Origin: Chloroflexota bacterium
GTDB lineage: Bacteria > Chloroflexota > Anaerolineae > Anaerolineales > DRKV01
Direction: 5' to 3'
Length of the DNA stretch: 5,949 nucleotides
Assembly: GCA_011051635.1 (NCBI GenBank)
Contig: DRKV01000097.1
Location: 1-5,949, forward strand
Shown here in pieces: positions 1 to 4,843 of this stretch. Within the stretch, counting starts at the first letter, position 1, and every line of letters starts with the position of its first letter. A model generated the notes under the pieces. The model was not told where the DNA came from. It saw nothing but the letters and a program-made list of their open reading frames with translations, and did no database searches. The translations under genes and the position numbers were made by a program.

Positions 1-372
1 CGTGAGGGAATCCGCCTGTTCAATGCGGGTGCGTTCTTTGAGGCCCACGAAGCCCTGGAGACGGCCTGGCTGGAGTCGCCCGCACCCATCCGGAATCTGT
101 ACCGCGGCCTGTTACAGGCCGCGGTGGTCTGTCTGCATCTGGAGCGGGGCAATCTGCGGGGGGCGCTGAAGGTTTACCGGCGCTCCCTCAAGTGGCTGGA
201 ACCCTGGCCGGAAGTCGCGGCGGGCATTGCGGTGGGGCGCTTCCGTCGGGAGATGCAAACCTGCATCCAGGCGGCACGCGCCGCGGGGCCGGCGGAATTT
301 TCGAAGGCGGTCTGTCCCCGGATTCAGAACGCAGATTCCGCTCTCCCTACATCACATCCGGGGCGTGGATGA
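1..372 (+). CDS. DUF309 family protein, 3' part (5' end outside window)
   Basis: The frame is open from base 1 to the TGA at 370-372, giving 123 residues of a protein whose start lies upstream. The visible N-terminal part carries the DUF309 signature: LFNAGAFFEAHEALETAWLE, then RNLYRGLLQAAVVCLHLERG, then GNLRGALKVYRRSLKWL. DUF309 proteins are small all-helical bacterial and chloroplast proteins whose conserved His and Glu residues (HEALE) recall a metal site, but no biochemical role is firmly established as far as I know. Conservation seems to end near residue 105; the last 15-20 residues (NADSALPTSHPGRG) look like unconserved tail, and the final 26 bases also encode the C-terminus of argS on the other strand. 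Family assignment is confident; function is unknown. Confidence 0.85.
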   Translation, partial: REGIRLFNAGAFFEAHEALETAWLESPAPIRNLYRGLLQAAVVCLHLERGNLRGALKVYRRSLKWLEPWPEVAAGIAVGRFRREMQTCIQAARAAGPAEFSKAVCPRIQNADSALPTSHPGRG

Positions 373-2149
373 CGAGCAGGCGGAGGGCGTTAGCCAGTAC
401 CTGCCGGGCCGCGGCCACCAGATGCAGCCGCGCCGCCCGCGTATCGGGAGTCTCGCTTTGGAGCACCGGCACGGCGTGGTAGAAGGCGTGGAAGGCGGTC
501 GCCAGTTCGTAAGCGTAGGCGGCCATCACCATCGGGCGGTATTCTTCGGCGGCCTGCTGCACCACGGAGGGGAAGCGGGAGAGTTGGTCAATCAGAGTCA
601 CTTCGTGGTCGCTGAGAGGGTAATCGAAGGCGGCCTGGGAGGGCAGGTCTCCGGCCTTGCGCAGGATGCTGCTGGCGCGCACATGGGCGTTCTGGATGTA
701 AGGGCCGGTGCGCCCGTCGTAACTCAGGGCGCGCTCCATCTCGAAGACTATGTCGCGGTTGTTGTCCACCGAGAGCATGGCGTAGGCCATCGCCCCCAGC
801 CCGACCGTGCGGGCGACTTCTTCGCGCTCGGCGGGAGACAGGTCGGGGTTCTTCTCGGCGCTCACCCGACGGATACGGTTGACGGCCTCGTCGGCCACGT
901 CTTTGAAGAGCACAAGGCGGCCTCTGCGGGCGGACATGGCGCCCTCCGGCAGGCTGACGAAGCCGTAGGCCAGGTGATAGCATTTTTTGGCCTGCTCGAA
1001 GCCCCACAGTTCCAGAATTTTGAAGACCTGCCGGAAGTGCAAACTCTGGCGGTTATCCACCACGTAAACGGAGCGGTCTACGCCGTACTGCTCGAATTTC
1101 CGCTTGGCGAGGGCCAGGTCTTTGGTGAGGTAGAGGCTGGTGCCGTCGCTGCGCAGGATGACCGCGGTGCGGTATTTTTCTTTCTTCAGGCCCAGTTGCT
1201 CGTCAATCCGCACGATGACCGGCCCTTCGGGGCGCTCGTCGATGGCGATGCCGCGGGCAATCAACTCGTCCACGATGGCTTTGGAAGGCCCGTCCACTTC
1301 GCTTTCGAAGAACCAGACATCAATGTGGATATCCAGCATTTCCAGGATGGCGCGCAGTTCCTCCAGGCTCCATTCCCGCGTCTCCTCCCACAGGGCGCGC
1401 ACGTAGGGGTCGCCCGCGTCCCAACGGCGGAGCATCTCGCGACGCTCGGCATCCCAGGCTTCACGCTGGGCCTTCTCTTCGGGGGTCTCGTCCGGCCTGG
1501 GTTCCAGCATTCGGGAGGCCTCCACGTACAGTTTCAACAGCCACTGGCCGCGCTCGTGTATCCCCTCCGGCTCCTGTCCCTTGTAAAATTTGTCGTAAAT
1601 CCACAGGACGGTAATCACGCCCAGTCCGATGTCGCCGGGGTAAGAGGCCCGAATGGTGTCGAAGCCGGCAAATTCCACCACGCGGGAGAGCGATTCGCCC
1701 AAAATGGCGTTGCGGTAGTGCCCGATATGGAAAGAGTGGTGCGTGTTCGGCTGGGCATACTCCACCATGATGCGCTCCCCTTTGGAGTCGCCGCGCCCGA
1801 AGTCTGCGCCCTGCTTCAGGATGGTGCCGACTACCCGCTGGGCATACGCCGCCGTGGGAAAGTACAGGTTCAAATAGCCCCGCACCGCCTCGATGTGGGA
1901 GAAACCGGGCGCGCCTTCCAGGTGTTCGGCGAGGCCCGCGGCGATTTCCTGCGCCCTGGCAGGGACATTCACCCGTTTCCCGGCCCGCCGGGCTTCCTGC
2001 GCCGCCAGGGGGAAAAGAGCCAGAGAGATGCCCCACTCGCCGGAGAAGGGCAGCGGCACCCATTTGAAAGCATCCGGCACGGGGATTTCATTCGCCTGCA
2101 GCCAGGCGCGAATTTTGTCTTCGAGGAGGCGTTGTTCGTGGGTAAACAT
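347..2149 (-). CDS. argS: Arginyl-tRNA synthetase (ArgRS)
   Basis: Class I aminoacyl-tRNA synthetase that charges tRNA-Arg with arginine using ATP in the cytoplasm. The 600-residue product is full length for the family (usually about 550-600). Visible parts: N-terminal tRNA-recognition domain (about 1-110); first ATP signature FHIGH at 140-144 inside AQPNTHHSFHIGHYRNAILG; GDIGLGVI at 162-169, matching the family's GDWGTQ-like segment; DGTSLYLTKDLALAKRKF at 335-352; the KMSKS equivalent MSARRG at 405-410; GPYIQNAHVRASSILRKAG at 482-500; and a C-terminal DALR anticodon-binding domain (about 500-600). Start ATG is at 2147-2149; an in-frame stop at 2180-2182 excludes any longer form. Unlike the other complete genes here it has no Shine-Dalgarno sequence; an 8-bp repeat array begins six bases upstream of the ATG. 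It ends with TAG at 347-349. It lies 208 bp downstream of rpsT on the same strand and may share its promoter. Confidence 0.97.
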   Translation of the reverse strand: MFTHEQRLLEDKIRAWLQANEIPVPDAFKWVPLPFSGEWGISLALFPLAAQEARRAGKRVNVPARAQEIAAGLAEHLEGAPGFSHIEAVRGYLNLYFPTAAYAQRVVGTILKQGADFGRGDSKGERIMVEYAQPNTHHSFHIGHYRNAILGESLSRVVEFAGFDTIRASYPGDIGLGVITVLWIYDKFYKGQEPEGIHERGQWLLKLYVEASRMLEPRPDETPEEKAQREAWDAERREMLRRWDAGDPYVRALWEETREWSLEELRAILEMLDIHIDVWFFESEVDGPSKAIVDELIARGIAIDERPEGPVIVRIDEQLGLKKEKYRTAVILRSDGTSLYLTKDLALAKRKFEQYGVDRSVYVVDNRQSLHFRQVFKILELWGFEQAKKCYHLAYGFVSLPEGAMSARRGRLVLFKDVADEAVNRIRRVSAEKNPDLSPAEREEVARTVGLGAMAYAMLSVDNNRDIVFEMERALSYDGRTGPYIQNAHVRASSILRKAGDLPSQAAFDYPLSDHEVTLIDQLSRFPSVVQQAAEEYRPMVMAAYAYELATAFHAFYHAVPVLQSETPDTRAARLHLVAAARQVLANALRLLVIHAPDVM

Positions 2150-2154
2150 GAGGG

Positions 2155-2218
2155 GTTGCGGGGTTAGGGAGTTGCGGGGTTAGGAAGTTAGGCAGTTGCC
2201 CGGTCAGGGGGTGGGGTA
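2155..2218. repeat. 8-bp tandem array in the argS leader
   Basis: Eight consecutive 8-bp units can be read on the plus strand from 2155: GTTGCGGG, GTTAGGGA, GTTGCGGG, GTTAGGAA, GTTAGGCA, GTTGCCCG, GTCAGGGG, and a weak last unit GTGGGGTA. The first four alternate perfectly except for one base, so there is also a 16-bp higher period. On the argS sense strand the units read as C-rich, G-poor blocks such as TCCCTAAC. The array covers positions about -6 to -69 relative to the argS start codon. Confidence 0.85.
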
Positions 2219-2236
2219 TCGTCAGGGCGAGTCATC

Positions 2237-2289
2237 AACCTGGCACCTGATACGTGGTACGTGACACGTGATACCTGGTACGTGACACG
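2237..2289. repeat. 7-bp tandem array between rpsT and argS
   Basis: Seven full 7-bp units followed by a partial one run from 2237: AACCTGG, CACCTGA, TACGTGG, TACGTGA, CACGTGA, TACCTGG, TACGTGA, CACG. The consensus is YACSTGR. Within it, 2248-2268 and 2269-2289 form a 21-bp direct repeat with one mismatch, so three units may have been duplicated together. The unit core ACGTG is almost self-complementary, and CACGTG at 2265-2270 is a perfect palindrome. It has no coding role. Confidence 0.85.
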
Positions 2290-2300
2290 CCCTTAACCAC

Positions 2301-2333
2301 AACATCCCGGCCATCGAGGATAACCGGGACGTT
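2301..2333 (-). terminator. Hairpin after rpsT, possible terminator
   Basis: Arms 2301-2310 and 2324-2333 can form a 10-bp stem (nine Watson-Crick pairs and one G-U pair), with a GGG/CCC core and a 13-base loop. On the minus strand it starts 24 bases beyond the rpsT stop codon, where a terminator or 3'-end stabiliser is expected. The sequence after the stem (GTGGTTAAGG) is not a real T-tract, so intrinsic termination would be weak; some read-through into argS is likely. It could equally be an mRNA-processing or 3'-protecting structure. Confidence 0.5.
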
Positions 2334-2357
2334 GGGGCGTACACATCAAAGATGGTC

Positions 2358-2636
2358 TTACTCTGCCTGCGCTTGCTCAAAAGCGGCCAGGCGCTTCATC
2401 AAGCGGCTCTTGCGGCGGGCAACGTTGTTTTTGTGAAGAATGCCTTTTTCGGCAGCCTTATCGAGCGCTTTGATGGCCTGAGCGGTGAATTCGCGGGCAG
2501 CGTCCAGGTTGCCCTCATCCATAGCCTTGCGGGCTTTCTTGATGAAGGTACGGGCGCGTCCCCGAAAATAACGGTTACGCAAACGCCGCTTTTCGTTCTG
2601 GCGCAGACGTTTGGCTTGAGATTTGATGTTCGGCAA
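2358..2636 (-). CDS. rpsT: 30S ribosomal protein S20
   Basis: Small basic protein of the 30S subunit that binds 16S rRNA and helps early assembly. The 92-residue product has the family hallmarks: N-terminus MPNIKSQAKRLRQNEKRRLRNR, a helical middle, and the C-terminal HKNNVARRKSRLMKRL, with Lys/Arg throughout. Length is slightly above the usual 85-88. The start codon is TTG at 2634-2636: no in-frame ATG lies nearby, the family N-terminus begins exactly here, and GGAGG (2644-2648, minus strand) sits seven bases upstream. It has its own promoter at 2715-2743 and a leader of about 70 nt with a hairpin at its 5' end. argS follows on the same strand after 208 bp of repeats and a hairpin. Confidence 0.97.
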   Translation of the reverse strand: MPNIKSQAKRLRQNEKRRLRNRYFRGRARTFIKKARKAMDEGNLDAAREFTAQAIKALDKAAEKGILHKNNVARRKSRLMKRLAAFEQAQAE

Positions 2637-2640
2637 GGTA

Positions 2641-2648
2641 CTCCCTCC
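2641..2648 (-). promoter_or_regulatory. Ribosome binding site of rpsT, fixes the TTG start
   Basis: On the minus strand this reads GGAGGGAG, then TACC, then TTG. The GGAGG core is seven bases from the TTG, an ideal distance, which supports TTG as the real start. Confidence 0.85.
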
Positions 2649-2680
2649 AATCTGAGAAAACGATTTTGAGGGTAACAGGG

Positions 2681-2706
2681 GTGAGCAGGGTGGCAGTCTT
2701 GCTCAC
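2681..2706 (-). promoter_or_regulatory. Hairpin at the 5' end of the rpsT leader
   Basis: The arms GTGAGCA (2681-2687) and TGCTCAC (2700-2706) are perfect 7-bp inverted repeats with a 12-base loop. The predicted rpsT transcription start, about seven bases after the -10 box, falls near 2708, so the stem would form at the very 5' end of the mRNA. Such a structure may protect the 5' end from decay or take part in autoregulation; that role is inference. Confidence 0.5.
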
Positions 2707-2714
2707 GAAGCGTT

Positions 2715-2743
2715 ATTCTAATGGAAAGGCCGGGTTTTGTCAA
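2715..2743 (-). promoter_or_regulatory. Sigma-70-type promoter of rpsT
   Basis: On the minus strand, TTGACA (2743 to 2738, a perfect -35 box) is followed by 17 bases and then TAGAAT (2720 to 2715, five of six matches to TATAAT). Spacing is optimal, and the predicted start lies about 72 bases before the rpsT start codon. It should be a strong housekeeping promoter, as expected for a ribosomal protein gene, and may also supply argS. Confidence 0.85.
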
Positions 2744-2797
2744 AGAGCGTAACTATCGGCCTGCGGAAGGGTTTTCGTTAATTGTCATTCGTCGCGC

Positions 2798-2812
2798 CGC
2801 GGCCTTGCCGCG
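2798..2812 (+). other. Small GC-only hairpin upstream of the first degV
   Basis: CGCGGC (2798-2803) and GCCGCG (2807-2812) pair perfectly around the 3-base loop CTT. It lies about 65 bases before the degV start, in the part of the 240-bp divergent rpsT/degV spacer not assigned to the rpsT promoter and leader. No T-tract follows, so it is not an intrinsic terminator. I found no convincing plus-strand promoter in the spacer. In this GC-rich setting the hairpin may be chance. Confidence 0.3.
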
Positions 2813-2876
2813 CGCCCATGTCCAAATGCTCATCAGTCCGCACGTCAAATCTCTGCTCCACCGGAGGAAAGAAATC

Positions 2877-3725
2877 ATGTCCAAAATTGCACTCGTAACC
2901 GACAGCACCGCCTACATCCCGCAAGAGTTCTGCGACCGCTACAACATCACCATGCTCCCTCTGATGCTTCTGTGGGACGGAGAAACGCTGCGGGACGGGG
3001 TAGACATCCAGCCGGATGATTTTTACCGCCGCCTGAGCACCTCCAAAACGCTGCCCACCTCCTCCCAGGTTACCGTGGGAGACTTTAAGAAAACCTTCGA
3101 GCGCTTGCTGGACGATGGATATGAAGTGCTGGCCATTCTGATTTCCAGCGGCCTGTCGGGAACCGTCGGCTCCGCCGAGACCGCGCGGGCCGAGTTTCCG
3201 CCCGATGCCCCCATCGAGATTGTGGATTCGCTCACCACGGCCATGGAGATGGGTTTCCACGTTCTAAAGGCCGCCCGACTCATCGAGCAAGGCGCTTCGC
3301 TGGCGGAAGCCAAAGCCGCCGCCGAAGAAGCGCGCCAGTACAGCGGCGTCATTCTCAGCCCCAAGACTCTGGAATACCTGCATCGCGGTGGACGTATCGG
3401 GGGCGCCAGCCGCTTCCTGGGAACGGCGCTCAAAATCAAGCCCATCTTGCACGTGGAAGAAGGGCGCGTCGAACCCCTGGAGCGCGTCCGCACCCGCAAA
3501 CGCGCCATCCGCCGCATGGTGGACATCGTCGTGGAGCGCGTCGGCGACCGGCCTGTCCGTATCGCCCCACAACATGCCAACGCTCCCGACGAAGCCGAAG
3601 AATTGCTCCGCCAAGCAAAGGAAAAACTCAACGTCGTCGAAGTCGTGCCCGCCGCGGTCAGCCCAGTCATTGGCACCCACGTCGGCCCCGGCACCCTTGC
3701 CATCTCCTACATGATTGAGCACTGA
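2877..3725 (+). CDS. DegV/FakB family fatty acid-binding protein, first copy
   Basis: DegV (FakB) proteins hold one fatty acid and present its carboxylate to the kinase FakA, which makes acyl-phosphate for phospholipid synthesis. The 282-residue product spans the whole family: VTDSTAYIP (7-15), TSSQ (61-64), ISSGLSGT (89-96), IVDS (115-118), YLHRGGRIGG (167-176), LKIKPIL (185-191), VRTRKRA (204-210) and GTHVGPGTL (266-274). The five residues defined in S. aureus FakB2 (Thr61, Ser93, Arg170, Arg202, His266) correspond, by my alignment, to Ser62, Ser94, Arg173, Arg205 and His268; the Thr-to-Ser change keeps the hydroxyl. The start is ATG at 2877-2879, nine bases after GGAGG (2863-2867). The frame stays open upstream to 2721, but that part lacks family similarity. 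First gene of a two-gene operon; no FakA is in view, so the kinase must be elsewhere. Confidence 0.93.
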   Translation: MSKIALVTDSTAYIPQEFCDRYNITMLPLMLLWDGETLRDGVDIQPDDFYRRLSTSKTLPTSSQVTVGDFKKTFERLLDDGYEVLAILISSGLSGTVGSAETARAEFPPDAPIEIVDSLTTAMEMGFHVLKAARLIEQGASLAEAKAAAEEARQYSGVILSPKTLEYLHRGGRIGGASRFLGTALKIKPILHVEEGRVEPLERVRTRKRAIRRMVDIVVERVGDRPVRIAPQHANAPDEAEELLRQAKEKLNVVEVVPAAVSPVIGTHVGPGTLAISYMIEH

Positions 3726-3735
3726 TTTTTTCTTA

Positions 3736-3743
3736 TAAGGAGG
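3736..3743 (+). promoter_or_regulatory. Ribosome binding site of the second degV, fixes the GTG start
   Basis: TAAGGAGG lies in the 23-bp gap between the two degV genes and ends five bases before the GTG at 3749-3751. It supports GTG as the start; the resulting protein begins exactly where its paralogue does (MSRIAIVTDS against MSKIALVTDS). Confidence 0.85.
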
Positions 3744-3748
3744 CTGTT

Positions 3749-4597
3749 GTGTCCAGGATTGCGATTGTCACCGATAGCACGGTGTGTATGCCCGCCGACC
3801 TGGTCAGGCAGTACCGCATCACCGTCCTGCCTCAGATACTCGTCTGGGGCGATGAAACTTTTCGCGACGGCGAAAACATCCAGCCGAATGATTTCTACCG
3901 CCGGCTGGCAACCGCGAAAATCATGCCCAAATCGTCCCAGGTCAGCATGGTGGATTTCAAGGACGCCTACGAGCGTCTCCTGGGCGAGGGCTATGAGATT
4001 CTCAACATCCTCATTTCCAGCGGCCTTTCGGGGACGATTGCCTCTGCACTCCAGGCCCGCGAGGCGTTCCCCCCCGATGCTCCCATCGAGATTGTGGATT
4101 CCCGCACCACCGGCATGGAGATGGGGCTGCACATCCTTCAGGCGGCGCGGCGCATTGAGCAGGGAGCGACGCTGGTGGAAGCCAAAGCCGCCGCCGAGAC
4201 CGCCCAGGAATACTCCGGGCTTATCCTGACCCCCATGACGCTTGAATTCCTGCACCGCGGAGGGCGCATCGGAGGGGCAAGCCGCTTTTTGGGAACCGCC
4301 CTCAACATCAAGCCCATCCTCCACGTGGACGGTGGGCGCGTCGAACCCCTGGAGCGTGTCCGCACCCGCAAACGCGCCAAACGCCGCATCGTGGAGGTAA
4401 TCGCCGGGCGCGTCGGGGACAAACCCGTTCACGTGGTCGCCCTGCACGCCAACACCGCCGCGGAAGCCGCCGAAATCCTGCAAATGAGCAAAGACAAACT
4501 CAACGTCGTCGAGAGTTTTATCGCCGACGTCAGCCCCGTCATCGGCACCCACGTCGGCCCCGGAACCCTGGCAATGGCCTACATGGTTCAACACTGA
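3749..4597 (+). CDS. DegV/FakB family fatty acid-binding protein, second copy
   Basis: Paralogue of the gene just upstream: also 282 residues, aligning without a gap at about 191 identical positions (68%, counted by hand). The same predicted fatty-acid-site residues are present (Ser62, Ser94, His268), as are the invariant Arg173 of GGRIG and Arg205, the equivalent of the FakA-docking Arg202. Most divergence falls at residues 11-20 (TAYIPQEFCD against TVCMPADLVR), 211-220 and 239-260, while 171-210 is nearly unchanged. The role should be the same: carrying a fatty acid to FakA. A second carrier often differs in chain preference, as S. aureus FakB1 (saturated) and FakB2 (unsaturated) do; whether that holds here cannot be read from sequence. 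Start is GTG with a strong binding site, 23 bp after the first gene's stop, so the two are co-transcribed. The first clear terminator downstream is at 4731-4766. Confidence 0.93.
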   Translation: MSRIAIVTDSTVCMPADLVRQYRITVLPQILVWGDETFRDGENIQPNDFYRRLATAKIMPKSSQVSMVDFKDAYERLLGEGYEILNILISSGLSGTIASALQAREAFPPDAPIEIVDSRTTGMEMGLHILQAARRIEQGATLVEAKAAAETAQEYSGLILTPMTLEFLHRGGRIGGASRFLGTALNIKPILHVDGGRVEPLERVRTRKRAKRRIVEVIAGRVGDKPVHVVALHANTAAEAAEILQMSKDKLNVVESFIADVSPVIGTHVGPGTLAMAYMVQH

Positions 4598-4611
4598 GGA
4601 AGGCAATTCCA

Positions 4612-4696
4612 TCAATTCGTGCCCATCCGTGGAGCATTCGTGTCAATTCGTGTCCATCCGTGGAGCATTCGTGTCAATTCGTGCCCATTCGTGGAC
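4612..4696. repeat. 31-bp tandem repeat, 2.7 copies
   Basis: Units begin at 4612, 4643 and 4674, the last being partial. Copies one and two differ at one base (CCCATCC against TCCATCC). Each unit is itself three related blocks of 10, 11 and 10 bp: TCAATTCGTG, YCCATYCGTGG, AGCATTCGTG, sharing the core ATYCGTG. There are no spacers between units, so this is not a CRISPR array. It lies between the degV stop and the promoter of the next gene. A frame open across it (4629-4847) gives only repeat-derived peptide and is not a gene. Confidence 0.9.
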
Positions 4697-4698
4697 TA

Positions 4699-4728
4699 TT
4701 GACAATCCTCCCCCACAAGTGGTAGCCT
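4699..4728 (+). promoter_or_regulatory. Likely sigma-70-type promoter for the DUF1015 gene
   Basis: TTGACA at 4699-4704 is a perfect -35 box. It is followed by 18 bases and TAGCCT at 4723-4728, which keeps the TANNNT skeleton of a -10 box but matches TATAAT at only three positions. Predicted start is near 4735, about 109 bases before the DUF1015 start codon. It directly follows the 31-bp repeats. Confidence 0.55.
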
Positions 4729-4730
4729 CT

Positions 4731-4766
4731 ACGCGCCCGGAATCGCACCCGCGGCGCGTTTTTCTT
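4731..4766 (+). terminator. Intrinsic terminator, probably of the degV operon
   Basis: ACGCGCC (4731-4737) pairs with GGCGCGT (4753-4759) in a 7-bp GC-rich stem, extended by three further pairs (4738-4740 with 4749-4751) past one bulged C, closing an 8-base loop. The T-tract TTTTTCTT (4759-4766) follows directly. It is the first good terminator after the degV pair, 133 bases beyond the second stop codon. It overlaps the predicted start point of the promoter at 4699-4728. Confidence 0.7.
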
Positions 4767-4782
4767 CGCCCTCAATCCCCCA

Positions 4783-4822
4783 CCAATCACCCAATCACCC
4801 AGTTACCCACTCACCCAATCCC
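4783..4822. repeat. 8-bp tandem array in the DUF1015 leader
   Basis: Five 8-bp units run from 4783: CCAATCAC, CCAATCAC, CCAGTTAC, CCACTCAC, CCAATCCC. Degenerate flanks (4773-4782 and TGATTACT at 4823-4830) may be decayed further units. The array ends just before the ribosome binding site AGGAG (4833-4837) of the next gene. On the sense strand it is C-rich and almost free of G, like the array in front of argS. Confidence 0.85.
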
Positions 4823-4843
4823 TGATTACTCCAGGAGTCCCCC

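Noticed and set aside
319..340. Imperfect 7-bp inverted repeat just past the argS stop, considered as its terminator.
   Set aside because: The stem contains a mismatch, lies inside the DUF309 coding sequence and is not followed by a T-tract on the minus strand.
227..2167. A 646-codon open frame on the plus strand, longer than argS itself.
   Set aside because: It is antisense to argS, which has full family motifs. High-GC codon bias keeps this opposite frame open, and its translation resembles no family I recognise.
2721..2876. In-frame upstream extension of the first DegV protein by 52 residues.
   Set aside because: DegV proteins start directly with the (M)SKIALVTDS strand; the ATG at 2877 has an ideal GGAGG site, and the second copy begins at the equivalent residue. 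The extension also overlaps the rpsT promoter.
2721..2876. Search for a plus-strand promoter for the degV operon.
   Set aside because: TTGTCA at 2737-2742 and 2782-2787 resemble -35 boxes, but neither has a -10 box at 16-18 bases, so no promoter is called.
2818..2898. Short upstream frame (26 codons) overlapping the degV start; it opens with ATGTCCAAA, the same nine bases as the real start.
   Set aside because: It has no ribosome binding site, and its peptide has no leader-peptide character such as runs of one regulatory amino acid. The nine-base match may be chance.
3929..3931. Lys61 of the second DegV (KSSQ against TSSQ) looked like loss of the fatty-acid-binding Thr61 of FakB2.
   Set aside because: Spacing to Ser94 shows that the equivalent of Thr61 is Ser62, present in both copies; Lys at the preceding position is common in the family.
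3707..4615. A 302-codon frame antisense to the second degV, with similar ones at 2778-3260 and 3264-3722 antisense to the first.
   Set aside because: They mirror well-supported DegV genes in the same relative frame and translate to low-complexity Gly/Val/Asp/His-rich sequence typical of GC-rich shadow frames.
4612..4696. Unit length of about 31 bp suggested a CRISPR array.
   Set aside because: The copies are directly adjacent with no spacers, are built of shorter sub-repeats, and have no cas genes or leader nearby.
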